A stretch of 64,000 nucleotides of DNA from Rhizobium chutanense. GTDB lineage: Bacteria > Pseudomonadota > Alphaproteobacteria > Rhizobiales > Rhizobiaceae. Shown here in pieces: positions 1 through 7,387 of the stretch. The DNA is taken from positions 124,001-188,000 of the forward strand of contig NZ_NWSV01000005.1 in assembly GCF_002531935.1 (NCBI RefSeq), written 5' to 3'. The position numbers and the translations under genes were made by a program. A model generated the notes under the pieces. The model saw only the letters and a program-made list of their open reading frames with translations. It ran no database searches and was not told the DNA's origin. Each line of letters starts with the position of its first letter. Position 1 is the stretch's first letter.

Positions 1-16
1 TTCTGCGCAACACGCT

Positions 17-193
17 CTAGGAAATCAGCGAATGGCGTTGCGCATTGGCAAGAAGCTCGTGAAGCGACGCAGTCGGTCTGTAGAGCATCAGCAGGCGGTT
101 CTCCTCGCGTTTGGCCAGGCGATAGCGTCGGGCGAATTCGAAGACGCTCCACAATTGCTCGCCGGAAGCCGGCCTTTCCGCATCGGGGATCAT
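17..193 (-). CDS. Small conserved-looking protein, 58 aa, unknown function
   Basis: No known function. The start is the ATG at 193, because AGGA lies five bases upstream; an in-frame ATG at 214 is possible but has no good ribosome site. The protein is soluble and helix-prone, with the pattern W-S-V-x-E-F, then RLL, then ELLxNAxR. The same pattern occurs in the 62-aa product at 48233-48421: about 19 of 39 aligned core residues are identical. Two copies in one window support it being a real gene. It lies 32 bases downstream of the FMN reductase on the same strand, so it is probably the last gene of that short operon and under the same palindrome at 819-837. Confidence 0.6.
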   Translation of the reverse strand: MIPDAERPASGEQLWSVFEFARRYRLAKREENRLLMLYRPTASLHELLANAQRHSLIS

Positions 194-225
194 TGCTTCC
201 TGAGATCGGGCCATGGCGACGGCCC

Positions 226-786
226 TTATTCCGCCGCCGCCAATGCCGGGTTTGCGCCCGGAAAGAAGGCTGCCAATTCGCCGACCACCTCGCCCACGCG
301 GCTCAGAAGCGGATCGGACGAGACGGCATAATCGGTGAAATCGCGATCGGACGCATAAACGGCCGTCGGCAGGGTGTGGGCCATGAAAAAGCCGAACAGC
401 GGCCGAAGCTGATGCTCGACCATCAACGCATGCCGGTCGCCGCCGCCTGTCGCCGTGATGATGATCGGCTTGCCGCGAAGTTCGTGCGGATCGATCAGAT
501 CGATGAGGTGCTTGAAATGGCCCGGATAAGAACCCTTGTAGGTCGGTGAGCCGATGATCAGCGCGTCGGCATGCACGATCTCGTCGACGACATGTCTGGC
601 CTGCTCGTCGAGGTCCTTGCGCCACAAAGCGCTGCCCAGCGACGGACCGACATCATGCAGATCATAGGTCTTGCTCGTAAATCCGTAGCGAATGCTCGCG
701 CGTTCGGCGACGTGCCGCACAAGCGCCAGCGTCTTCGATGGACGGTTGAAGCTGCCGGCTATGCCGACGAGTTTGAAACCTGACAT
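226..786 (-). CDS. msuE: NAD(P)H-dependent FMN reductase, MsuE/SsuE type
   Basis: The 186-aa flavodoxin-like protein should reduce FMN with NAD(P)H and hand FMNH2 to two-component luciferase-like monooxygenases. The N-terminus carries the phosphate loop GSFNRPSKT (about residues 11-19). GSPTYKGSYPGHFKHLID (about 78-95) and ATGGGDRHALMVEHQLRPL (from about 111) are typical of the MsuE branch of the NADPH-dependent FMN reductase family. The length is normal for the family. The ATG at 786 was chosen because AGAGGAA precedes it; the longer reading frame to 966 only adds arginine/histidine-rich, non-family sequence. Three FMNH2-type oxygenases are encoded between 4309 and 13337, and the gene shares their upstream palindrome, so it is the likely reductase partner. 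Confidence 0.85.
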   Translation of the reverse strand: MSGFKLVGIAGSFNRPSKTLALVRHVAERASIRYGFTSKTYDLHDVGPSLGSALWRKDLDEQARHVVDEIVHADALIIGSPTYKGSYPGHFKHLIDLIDPHELRGKPIIITATGGGDRHALMVEHQLRPLFGFFMAHTLPTAVYASDRDFTDYAVSSDPLLSRVGEVVGELAAFFPGANPALAAAE

Positions 787-1160
787 GGTTTTTCCTCTCT
801 TTGATTGCCTCAAATATTGTCTATAAAATTGATAGATTAAAGGAACATGCGTCTCTCCTTGTTCGCCTGGTTGAAAAAAACGTTCGCCCACGCCGCGGCA
901 CGCATAGGCTGCATGGTGATCGTCATGGATCGGGATAGCGGCTGTGGGAAGGGCGCGTCTTGGCATGGAGGAACCCGGCGGCGGCGGCTCAATGATGCCG
1001 TCGGCAAGACCTTGCGAACGGCTTGCGATAAATGGCTTTGCCGTAAGGTCGAATATTATTGGTATAAGATTTCCGGTTCAGGCGAACGATTGGATGACAC
1101 ACCCTGCCCTTTCCGCTGTCAAAAATATACAATCCTTATAGATTTTAGCGGGAGTTTTTC
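787..1160. other. Intergenic region between FMN reductase and the 61-aa gene
   Basis: This stretch of 374 bases holds divergent control sequences and the palindrome at 819-837. Short reading frames here (for example from 847 on the plus strand) have no family resemblance and overlap the operator side. An A+T-rich patch at about 1120-1145 just upstream of the 61-aa gene is the likely promoter area for the plus-strand genes. I see no further gene. Confidence 0.5.
819..837. promoter_or_regulatory. Palindromic operator, copy 1 (GTCTATAAAATTGATAGAT)
   Basis: This near-palindrome (TCTAT, 7 bases, ATAGA) lies 33 bases upstream of the FMN reductase start. Closely matching 19-mers occur at 3566-3584 and 13372-13390, both upstream of other minus-strand genes of the sulfur/flavin block. 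The recurrence suggests the binding site of one regulator. The regulator is not identified; an Rrf2-, LysR- or XRE-type protein is possible. Confidence 0.65.
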
Positions 1161-1346
1161 ATGCCATTGCAGACGGCTGATGTCATCGATTTCCAGGCCT
1201 ACCGGCAGGCGCGCAGCAAAGATGCGTCCGATGCGCTCAAGGCGGCGACGCCGGTATCCTTTGCCATGCAGCCCGTTCTGATGTGGGTGCCCTATTGGGG
1301 CTTTGTCCCGGTCATGGCGATGGGCATTGCCGGATATGGCGCCTGA
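1161..1346 (+). CDS. Small protein, 61 aa, hydrophobic C-terminus, unknown function
   Basis: I do not recognise this protein. It starts with ATG at 1161 behind a clear ribosome site (GCGGGAG, six bases away). The N-terminal 35 residues are polar; the C-terminal 25 are hydrophobic and aromatic (VLMWVPYWGFVPVMAMGIAGYG), so it may associate with the membrane. Its end overlaps the start of the XRE-cupin regulator (1336) by 11 bases in another frame, which suggests translational coupling and a shared transcript. A function in sensing or modulating the regulator is only a guess. Confidence 0.55.
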   Translation: MPLQTADVIDFQAYRQARSKDASDALKAATPVSFAMQPVLMWVPYWGFVPVMAMGIAGYGA

Positions 1347-1956
1347 TCAAGCGCTTCTCTCCGACGGCGAAGCCATAGACGCCGCCGAGGAGATCACCGT
1401 TCAGACAGGACAGAATTTGCGGCGCATTCGCACCCGCCGCGGCTATTCCCTCGACAGGCTGGCAAAGATCGCCGGCGTCAGCCGCGCCATGCTCGGCCAG
1501 ATCGAGACCGGCAAAAGCAGCCCGACGCTCAGTATCCTCTCGAAGATCGCCTTGGCTCTCGGCATTCCCTGTGCCGCCCTGATCGCCGAACGCAGCGAAA
1601 CCGCGATCGTTACCGTGCCGCGGGCAAGATCGAAAATCCTCGCCTCTTCCGAGGGGCGCTTCCGGACGAGGGCGCTGTTCCCCTTCGAAGGCGAACGGAA
1701 GGTCGAATTCTACGAGCTGAGGATCGCTCCCCACCACACCGAAAACGCCGATGCTCATCAGCATGGAACGGTCGAAAATCTGGTTGTCGCCCAAGGCACC
1801 GTCGAAATCATCGCCGGCAGGCAGGCGCCGCATATCCTCGGTGAAGGCGACGCCATCATCTTCGAGGCCGACGTACCCCATATTTACCGAAACATGACCG
1901 GAACGGAAGCGATCCTCTTTCTGGTGACGACCTATCTCGAAGAAGTTCGCGTCTGA
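1336..1956 (+). CDS. XRE-family transcriptional regulator with C-terminal cupin domain
   Basis: This 206-aa regulator has an N-terminal XRE helix-turn-helix at about residues 25-80 (core GYSLDRLAKIAGVSRAMLGQ, followed by SSPTLSIL). The C-terminal cupin has residues such as HQHGTVENLVV and EGDAIIFEADVPH that match the small-barrel ligand or metal pocket. The layout is that of SutR/PuuR-like regulators, several of which control sulfur or amine metabolism. The ATG at 1336 is preferred over 1303, since the family starts shortly before the HTH and this start is coupled to the preceding 61-aa gene. It is the only regulator gene in the sulfur/flavin block, so it is a candidate for binding the 19-bp palindromes; that is inference. 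Confidence 0.85.
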   Translation: MAPDQALLSDGEAIDAAEEITVQTGQNLRRIRTRRGYSLDRLAKIAGVSRAMLGQIETGKSSPTLSILSKIALALGIPCAALIAERSETAIVTVPRARSKILASSEGRFRTRALFPFEGERKVEFYELRIAPHHTENADAHQHGTVENLVVAQGTVEIIAGRQAPHILGEGDAIIFEADVPHIYRNMTGTEAILFLVTTYLEEVRV

Positions 1957-1959
1957 CGC

Positions 1960-1987
1960 AAAAAGAGCCCCCGTCTCCGGAGGCTCT
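1960..1987 (-). terminator. Rho-independent terminator of the methionine-rich gene
   Basis: An imperfect hairpin (AGAGCC at 1964-1969 pairing with GGCTCT at 1982-1987, extended through a C/G-rich stem) is followed on the minus strand by TTTTT (1964-1960). The U-tract is on the minus strand, so it ends the methionine-rich gene at 2043. It also sits just after the stop of the XRE regulator and may act on both. Confidence 0.7.
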
Positions 1988-2042
1988 CGGTCATCCTTGC
2001 CATGACAGCGCCGCGCATCTTTTCAGATGCGCTGGAGACGGC

Positions 2043-2363
2043 TCAGGCGGCCATCATGCAGCACATCATCATGCCGCCGCAGTTCATCATGACAGGCATG
2101 CCGCCAGACATCATCGACATCATGCGCTTGCAGCATTCCATGAACATGTCCTTGTCCATGCCTTCCATCGGCTTCATTTCGCAGACCATGCCTTCGGCGG
2201 TCATGGTGCACTTCATGGCGCCCATCATCATCATCATCGGCATCATCGCGCCGTTCATCATGGGCATGCCCGACATCATCGGCATCATTCCACCCATCAT
2301 CGGGTTCATCATGGCAGGCATCATGTTGTTCATCATCGGCATCATGTTCATGGCGGGGTTCAT
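2043..2363 (-). CDS. Extremely methionine-rich protein, 106 aa
   Basis: About 46 of the 106 residues are methionine (43%), plus seven cysteines, mostly in the second half (KC, VC, ECC, NC and a final CC). The methionines come mainly as MM or PMM pairs separated by N, P, G or A. No signal peptide or domain is evident. ATG at 2363 follows GGAGAG at a good distance, and a terminator with a minus-strand U-tract lies downstream, so this strand is the coding one; the opposite frame (2002-2406) is an Ile/Met-rich mirror. Methionine/cysteine-rich proteins can bind Cu(I) or serve as sulfur stores or oxidation sinks. Its place inside a sulfur-metabolism block makes a sulfur-reserve or metal-binding role worth testing, but neither is shown. 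Confidence 0.7.
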   Translation of the reverse strand: MNPAMNMMPMMNNMMPAMMNPMMGGMMPMMSGMPMMNGAMMPMMMMMGAMKCTMTAEGMVCEMKPMEGMDKDMFMECCKRMMSMMSGGMPVMMNCGGMMMCCMMAA

Positions 2364-2395
2364 CGTTTCTCTCCGATCAATACAGCAGCGTTTCG

Positions 2396-2410
2396 CGTTT
2401 CAATGAAACG
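2396..2410. promoter_or_regulatory. Inverted repeat CGTTTC-AAT-GAAACG upstream of the Met-rich gene
   Basis: A perfect inverted repeat with 6-base arms and a 3-base centre lies 33 bases upstream of the methionine-rich gene start. It could be an operator. It does not resemble the 19-bp palindrome of the neighbouring genes. Confidence 0.35.
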
Positions 2411-2586
2411 GGAGATAAAAGAACTAATTGCAGCAAACAATGTAAAAAAATCTTCCCATATCTTTTCCTCCAATAGAATGGAGCTGTTTCGGTGGGATTG
2501 CGCAATATCGCCAAGATAACGGAATTTCATCCGCTATGATCGCCCGCGGGGAGCAAGGCCCGCTGCGCCCGACAGGCCGCGACCCG

Positions 2587-3504
2587 CTATGAGTGGCGGG
2601 GATGCTTGGGATCGTCGTGCGGCTTCAGCAAAAACCGGCGTGCGATATCCCAATAGCCGTCATAGACAAGCCCGCCATTCGAACGGATGAGCGTTTCGCG
2701 GTTGTGCCGATAGACCGCAGGAAGACGATACCAGGAGATGCCCGGCCGACGGTGATGGAGAACGTGCAGATTGTTGTAGAGAAACAGCAAGCCGAAGAGA
2801 CGGCTGTTTTCGACGATGGCGGTGCGTTCCTCGTGGCTGTCGGCATATCGGTGCTCGGCATAGGATCTGAGCCGCGTCATCGCCGCACCCGTATAGACGA
2901 AAGCAAGATAAAGCCACAGCGGCACGCCGCAAACGATCGTCGCCCAGAAGAGCACGAAGGCGACGCCGATGCCGTGCACCGCCCAAATCCGCCGCCGTCC
3001 CGGTTCGTTCGCCCGGACCAGCCGCCATTCCTGCCCGAGGAAACTCAGCAGCATCACGGCAGGGCCGATGGTCAAACGGCCGAATAAGGTGGTGTTCCAC
3101 CGCGCCAGCAGCCTGCCGGCCGCGCCGAGCTGTTCCCAGGCCGCCCTGGTGAAATAGGAGGATTCGGGATCCTCGATCGGATCGGTCAGATATTCGTCGC
3201 GATGATGCTCCAGATGGCTTTCCCTATAGATCGGATAGGGCAGCCACAGCGACAGCGGGATCGATCCGATCGCGTCGTTTACTCTTTGGTTTCCTGTCGG
3301 ATGGCCGTGAATGACCTCGTGCTGAAGGGATCCATGCCAGGCGATCAACCAGCCTCCGGCAATCACCGCCACGATCATCGGCAATGCTTGCCACCACCAA
3401 GTCAGCGCGAGAAATCCGCCATGGATAACGAGTGCAAGAATGACTGTCGGCCATTCCGTCGAACGCGACGAAATGGCGGCGGCCTGTGACGTTCTGTCGA
3501 GCAT
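2587..3504 (-). CDS. Membrane fatty-acid desaturase family protein
   Basis: This 305-aa integral membrane di-iron enzyme has the three histidine boxes of the fatty-acid desaturase superfamily: HEVIHGH near residue 62, HLEHH near 98 and LHVLHH near 248. Hydrophobic segments lie near the N-terminus (two) and around residues 150-205. Such enzymes desaturate or hydroxylate acyl chains or related lipids at the inner membrane; the exact substrate cannot be told. The ATG at 3504 was chosen (AAGGGGAA about 11 bases upstream); an in-frame GTG at 3528 is an alternative. The 19-bp palindrome shared with the sulfur operons sits at 3566-3584, linking the gene to the same control. It reads toward the methionine-rich gene, separated by 223 bases. 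Confidence 0.85.
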   Translation of the reverse strand: MLDRTSQAAAISSRSTEWPTVILALVIHGGFLALTWWWQALPMIVAVIAGGWLIAWHGSLQHEVIHGHPTGNQRVNDAIGSIPLSLWLPYPIYRESHLEHHRDEYLTDPIEDPESSYFTRAAWEQLGAAGRLLARWNTTLFGRLTIGPAVMLLSFLGQEWRLVRANEPGRRRIWAVHGIGVAFVLFWATIVCGVPLWLYLAFVYTGAAMTRLRSYAEHRYADSHEERTAIVENSRLFGLLFLYNNLHVLHHRRPGISWYRLPAVYRHNRETLIRSNGGLVYDGYWDIARRFLLKPHDDPKHPRHS

Positions 3505-3565
3505 GCGTGTGGTTTCCCCTTCAACCACACCAATGTATCGAACGGCTTTCGCAGTAGAGAATAAA

Positions 3566-3584
3566 GACTATCTATTTTATAGAC
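3566..3584. promoter_or_regulatory. Palindromic operator, copy 2 (GTCTATAAAATAGATAGTC on minus)
   Basis: Read on the minus strand this is the same 19-mer core (GTCTATAAAAT, then a TAG-containing right arm) found at 819-837 and 13372-13390. It lies 62 bases upstream of the desaturase ATG and just beyond the end of the nine-gene operon. Confidence 0.6.
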
Positions 3585-3650
3585 TTATCTGAAAAAATCC
3601 GTTTCAACCCGGGCTTTCCGATGATCGACGAAGCGCGGACTTACCCGAGT

Positions 3651-4247
3651 TCAAGGCTTGTCGCCGCGAAGATGGCGTTCGAGGAACGGTAAATTGTCCT
3701 GTCCCCAATAAATCTCGCCGTCATAGACATAGGTGGGAAAACCGAAGACGCCGCTGTCGCGGGCATGAACGCGATCCGCCGCCCACTTGTTCTGGACATC
3801 GTCGTCGGCTTGCCGCCTGAGAAGGGCCGCCCCATCGAAACCTGCGGCGACGACGATCGCCTCGCGCACATCGGGCCTGCCGATATCCTTCGCTTCGCTC
3901 CAGAAGGCGTGCTGGAGGGCGCGGGCAACGCCGATCCAATCCTGTCCGTCGAGATAGGCTGCAATTACGAAGAGGGAGGCCGGCGTCGGATCGCCGAGCT
4001 CGGGACGATGATCGAGCCGCAGTTCCTTGCCGCGCACGCGCGCCCAGCGCTTGAGATCCCGCGTCCAGTAAGCGCGCCGGATTTCCGGACGGTTGCGTGA
4101 GAAGATGCCGCCATTTTCCTCGACGACCGTCGTCAGATAGGGCGTGATGACGACGTCGTTCTTCGCTGCGAGTTCGGTGAAAGCGTCGAAGCCGATATAG
4201 GACCAGGGCGATCCGATCGAAAAGAAATACTCTACCGTTTTGGTCAC
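3651..4247 (-). CDS. DsbA-fold 2-hydroxychromene-2-carboxylate isomerase family protein
   Basis: This 198-aa thioredoxin-fold protein belongs to the HCCA isomerase/GST-kappa group. Near the N-terminus it has FFSIGSPWSYIGF: the serine pair takes the place of the DsbA CxxC, as in glutathione-dependent isomerases and transferases. The C-terminal signature GVFGFPTYVYDGEIYWGQD is typical. The start is a GTG at 4247 after GAGGAA. It is the last gene of the nine-gene operon, 61 bases after a luciferase-like monooxygenase. A role in handling a thiol adduct or glutathione conjugate would fit the operon; classical naphthalene degradation is unlikely here because no other genes of that pathway are present. 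Confidence 0.8.
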   Translation of the reverse strand: MTKTVEYFFSIGSPWSYIGFDAFTELAAKNDVVITPYLTTVVEENGGIFSRNRPEIRRAYWTRDLKRWARVRGKELRLDHRPELGDPTPASLFVIAAYLDGQDWIGVARALQHAFWSEAKDIGRPDVREAIVVAAGFDGAALLRRQADDDVQNKWAADRVHARDSGVFGFPTYVYDGEIYWGQDNLPFLERHLRGDKP

Positions 4248-4308
4248 TGATCAATGTTCCTCGTAAATGACTGTTGCGGCGGCGATGAGATCGCCGTCGT
4301 GGCGGCTG

Positions 4309-5346
4309 TCAGGAAGCAACCCGGATTTCCGGCTGCCGTTTCCAGCCGAGCTCGGGTGCGATCGTTGTCACGAAGTCGTGGAGGATCTGGCGATATTCCT
4401 CGTGCTCGAACTCGTAGGGAAGCTCCAGCCGCAGCTCGCCCACCTCGGGCAGGATGGGATCGGCGAAAAGCTGCTCCAATATCTCGTCCGACGTGCCGAC
4501 GACATCACGGGCAAACAAGGTGCGCCGCTCGCCCTGCGGCGAAAGCGTCCGCGCGTGGCGGCCATCGGCATAGTCGCGATACCGCCGGCGCGTCGCCGCA
4601 TCGGCGCGGTCGAAAGGTACGATGACGCGACCGAGTGCGACTCGGCGATGGCTGCCGGCGCTGCGAAAGGTTTCGATCAACCGCGATTGCGCGGTGAAAA
4701 AATCATCCGTCCCCTCGCCCGTGATCACATTGCCGGTCAACAGGTTGAAGCCATTGCGGCCGGCCCATGCGGCCGAACGCTGCGACCCGCCGCCATACCA
4801 GATCCGGTCGATCAACCCCCTCGCATAAGGCTGCAGGCGTGGCCGCTGCGGGCCGAACGGCGTCTTGATCAAGGTCCGCTCGTCACCGAGATAGGTGCCG
4901 CGCAGATTGTCGGCGAAGCGCAGCACGCGATCATGCGAGAAATCGTAACCGCTCCAGTCGCCGTCGAAGACAAGCGGCGCGATCAGCTCGGCATGCAGCG
5001 GCCGGCCGGCGCTGACGCCGATGTTCAGCCGCCCGCGTGCGAGAACATCGACGGTCGCCAGGTCTTCAGCAAGCCGATAGGGACTTTCATAGCCGATCGG
5101 AATGACCGCCGTTCCGAGCTCTATCCGGCTGGTGCGCTGCGTGGCCGCCGCCAGGAAGGCGCTCGCCGAAGAAATCCCCGGCTCCAGGTGCCGCTGGCGG
5201 ACCCAGGCGCTCTCGAAGCCCAGCTCCTCGCCATATTGCAGTTGCTGCAGCGTCTGCTCCAATCCCGACAGCGGATCGTCGTCGGGATAGTTGCCGGGGG
5301 TGAGGAAGCCGATATGGCTGATGGATATGTTGCCCACGCCTGTCAT
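4309..5346 (-). CDS. Luciferase-like (LLM class) flavin-dependent monooxygenase
   Basis: The 345-aa protein has the bacterial-luciferase TIM-barrel pattern. It opens with ISHIGFLTPGNY, followed by EELGFESAWVRQRH (the strand-2 W-V-x-H-type motif), SRIELGTAVIP, and GRLNIGVSAGRP. The C-terminal part contains DVVGTSDEILEQLF, which in the family closes over FMN. It should use FMNH2 and O2 to oxidise a small substrate. Starting at ATG 5346 leaves four bases after the stop of the upstream binding protein; the longer frame would overlap that gene deeply. It is the third LLM enzyme of this operon and differs from the other two, which suggests a distinct substrate. Confidence 0.85.
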   Translation of the reverse strand: MTGVGNISISHIGFLTPGNYPDDDPLSGLEQTLQQLQYGEELGFESAWVRQRHLEPGISSASAFLAAATQRTSRIELGTAVIPIGYESPYRLAEDLATVDVLARGRLNIGVSAGRPLHAELIAPLVFDGDWSGYDFSHDRVLRFADNLRGTYLGDERTLIKTPFGPQRPRLQPYARGLIDRIWYGGGSQRSAAWAGRNGFNLLTGNVITGEGTDDFFTAQSRLIETFRSAGSHRRVALGRVIVPFDRADAATRRRYRDYADGRHARTLSPQGERRTLFARDVVGTSDEILEQLFADPILPEVGELRLELPYEFEHEEYRQILHDFVTTIAPELGWKRQPEIRVAS

Positions 5347-5350
5347 CCCA

Positions 5351-6286
5351 TCAGTATTTCGGCAGGCCGGGCGGGTTGGTCTCGGATGCCGGCAAGGCTT
5401 CCTCGGAAAGATGCCAATGGTCGAGGATTTTTGCATATGTGCCGTCCTTGATCAGGCCGTTGGTGGCGACAGTCAGCGCATCGGCGAGCCCGCTGCCTTT
5501 GCGCGTGGTGATCGCGACGTCGGAACGATCAGGCCAGCCGGCGCTCAGCGTGCCGACACGCTTGATGTTCTTGTCGCGCGCGGCGATGAAGACCAGCTGC
5601 GCGTGCGGCTGAACGATGACATCGGCCCGGCCCGACTGCAGCGCAAGAAGGCTCGTCGCCTCGTCGTCGTAATATTGCAGCTCGATCGGCTTCAGGCCGG
5701 CGGCGACATCCTGCTCGCTCCATTTCACCAGGATGCGCTCCTGATTGGTGCCGGCGCCGACGACGATCCTGAGGCCGGCGGCGTCCTTCGGCTCCTTAAT
5801 CGAGGCAACGGCACTGTCGGATTTCACGAAAATACCGTGCAGGCCCTGTCGATAGGTGGAGAAATCGAACTTCTCCTTGCGCTGTTCGGTGACCCCGACA
5901 TTGGAGATGACGGCATCGTACTTGCCGGAAGTGAGGCCGAGCGGCCAGTCGATCCAGGCGACGGGCACGATCTCCAGCGTCAGGCCGAGGCTGTCGGCAA
6001 TGGCGTAGGCATAGTCGGGATCGGCCCCGACGACGGTCTTGGCGTCGGTCGCATAGGTCGAAAGCGGCGGACCGCCGGGGCTGACGGCGATGGTGAATTT
6101 GCCTGGCGTGACGAACTTGAAATCCTTTGAGATCGCGGCAATTGCCGCCTCGTTCCTGGCGGCATGCAGTCTGCCCGGCTGCTGCGGGCTGAGGTCGAAC
6201 TCGTCGGCCGCACGGGTTGCGCCGAAGGAAAGGCCGGACGCGATCGCGGCGATCAGCAGGGTCCGGAATGCCGGAAAGGCAATCAT
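5351..6286 (-). CDS. Amino-acid/cystine-type ABC transporter binding protein (second copy)
   Basis: This 311-aa periplasmic solute-binding protein of family 3 has an N-terminal signal peptide ending near ATRA-A. The polar amino-acid binding fold is recognisable from motifs such as ADSLGLTLEIVPVAW, WPLGLTSGKYDAVISNVGVT and KEKFDFSTY. It is clearly a paralogue of the product of 6351-7295, with many long identical runs, and both end in TNPPGLPK. The ATG at 6286 follows GGAG; a TTG at 6295 is too close to it. Two binding proteins for one permease/ATPase recall TcyJ and TcyK of B. subtilis, which import cystine and related disulfide or S-modified cysteines. The ligand here is inferred, not seen. 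Confidence 0.87.
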   Translation of the reverse strand: MIAFPAFRTLLIAAIASGLSFGATRAADEFDLSPQQPGRLHAARNEAAIAAISKDFKFVTPGKFTIAVSPGGPPLSTYATDAKTVVGADPDYAYAIADSLGLTLEIVPVAWIDWPLGLTSGKYDAVISNVGVTEQRKEKFDFSTYRQGLHGIFVKSDSAVASIKEPKDAAGLRIVVGAGTNQERILVKWSEQDVAAGLKPIELQYYDDEATSLLALQSGRADVIVQPHAQLVFIAARDKNIKRVGTLSAGWPDRSDVAITTRKGSGLADALTVATNGLIKDGTYAKILDHWHLSEEALPASETNPPGLPKY

Positions 6287-6350
6287 CGTCTTCAATCTCC
6301 AAATTGGCAGGCAGGGATGGCCGGCAGGAATACTGCCGGCCGGACAAGCA

Positions 6351-7295
6351 TCAGGAGCCGCTCTTCGGCAAGCCGGGCGGGTTGGTCTGCGCCTTGTCGA
6401 TCGCTTCCGGGCCGAGATTCCACGTATCGAGGATTTTCTTATAGGCGCCGCCGGCGATCAGGTCGTTGACGACATCGGTCACCGGCGCCGCCAGGCCGCT
6501 GCCCTTGCGGGTGGTGACCGCAATCTCGGCGGTGATCGGCCAGCCGCCGCTGACGGTGCCGACCAGCTTGGTCTTGCCGTTTATCCCCGCCGAATAGGCC
6601 TGCGTCGCGTTGACGCTGAAGACGGCGTCGGCCCTGCCCGACTGGACGGCGAGATCCTTCACCGCGTCGTCGTCATAATATTGCACCTCGATCGGCTTCA
6701 GGCCGGCGGCAACGTTCTGCCGGTCCCATTCCAGCAGAATCTTCTCCTGGTTGGTGCCGGCATCGGTAATGACCTTCAGGCCGGCAATATCCTTCGGCTG
6801 CTTGAGCGCCGTGATCGGGCTATCCGCCTTGACGTAGAAGCCAAGCTCGTCCTTCCGGTAGGTCGAGAAGTCGAATTTCTCCTTGCGCTCCTCCGTGACC
6901 GTCACGTTGGAGATCACCGCGTCGAATTTTCCTGAGGTCAGCCCCAGCGGCCAATCGGCCCAGGCGACGGAAACGAGATTGAGCTTCAGGCCAAGGCTGT
7001 CGGCAATCGCCTGCGCGAGGTCGACGTCGTAGCCGATCACCGTTTTGGAATCGGAGGCATAATCATGCAGCGGCAGGTTGCCGCTCGAGCTGATGCCGAC
7101 GGTGAAGACGCCGCTTTCGACGAATTTGAAGTCCTTGACTTCGGCAATGCGCTTGTCGTTCTTTTCCAGCCGCAGCCGGTTCGGCTGTTCCGGGCTGAGA
7201 TCGAACTTCTGCTGGGCCTGCGCCGAACCGAAACCGATCGCGGCAACGGTGACGGCTCCCGCTATCAGAAGCCTTGCTTTAACTGCAAATGTCAT
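6351..7295 (-). CDS. Amino-acid/cystine-type ABC transporter binding protein (first copy)
   Basis: This 314-aa family 3 periplasmic binding protein has a signal peptide that ends at AQA-Q. Diagnostic stretches are VIGYDVDLAQAIADSLGL, WPLGLTSGKFDAVISNVTV and TRKGSGLAAPV. The ATG at 7295 (after AGAAGGGGC) was preferred to an upstream in-frame start at 7367 because the signal peptide starts there. It lies 92 bases after the fused permease-ATPase gene and 64 bases before its paralogue (ATG 6286), so all three form one importer. The paralogue pair may widen the substrate range, as proposed for TcyJ/TcyK. Confidence 0.87.
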   Translation of the reverse strand: MTFAVKARLLIAGAVTVAAIGFGSAQAQQKFDLSPEQPNRLRLEKNDKRIAEVKDFKFVESGVFTVGISSSGNLPLHDYASDSKTVIGYDVDLAQAIADSLGLKLNLVSVAWADWPLGLTSGKFDAVISNVTVTEERKEKFDFSTYRKDELGFYVKADSPITALKQPKDIAGLKVITDAGTNQEKILLEWDRQNVAAGLKPIEVQYYDDDAVKDLAVQSGRADAVFSVNATQAYSAGINGKTKLVGTVSGGWPITAEIAVTTRKGSGLAAPVTDVVNDLIAGGAYKKILDTWNLGPEAIDKAQTNPPGLPKSGS

Positions 7296-7387
7296 GCCCC
7301 TTCTCCATTTCATCTTGAGGTTGTGATTATTGTCATTCCACCGGAGCAGCCCGTCGCGGCCCGGCATTTCGCCAGCGCTGTCAGGCG

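Noticed and set aside
2002-2406. Plus-strand Ile/Met-rich frame opposite the methionine-rich gene
   Set aside because: The minus strand has the ribosome site and the terminator U-tract, and its cysteine pattern looks protein-like. The plus frame is the mirror of the ATG-rich codons.
4267-5451. Plus-strand frame of 394 codons
   Set aside because: It lies opposite the luciferase-like gene at 4309-5346, lacks any family motif and is rich in Arg, Gly and Ala, as expected of an antisense frame in G+C-rich DNA.
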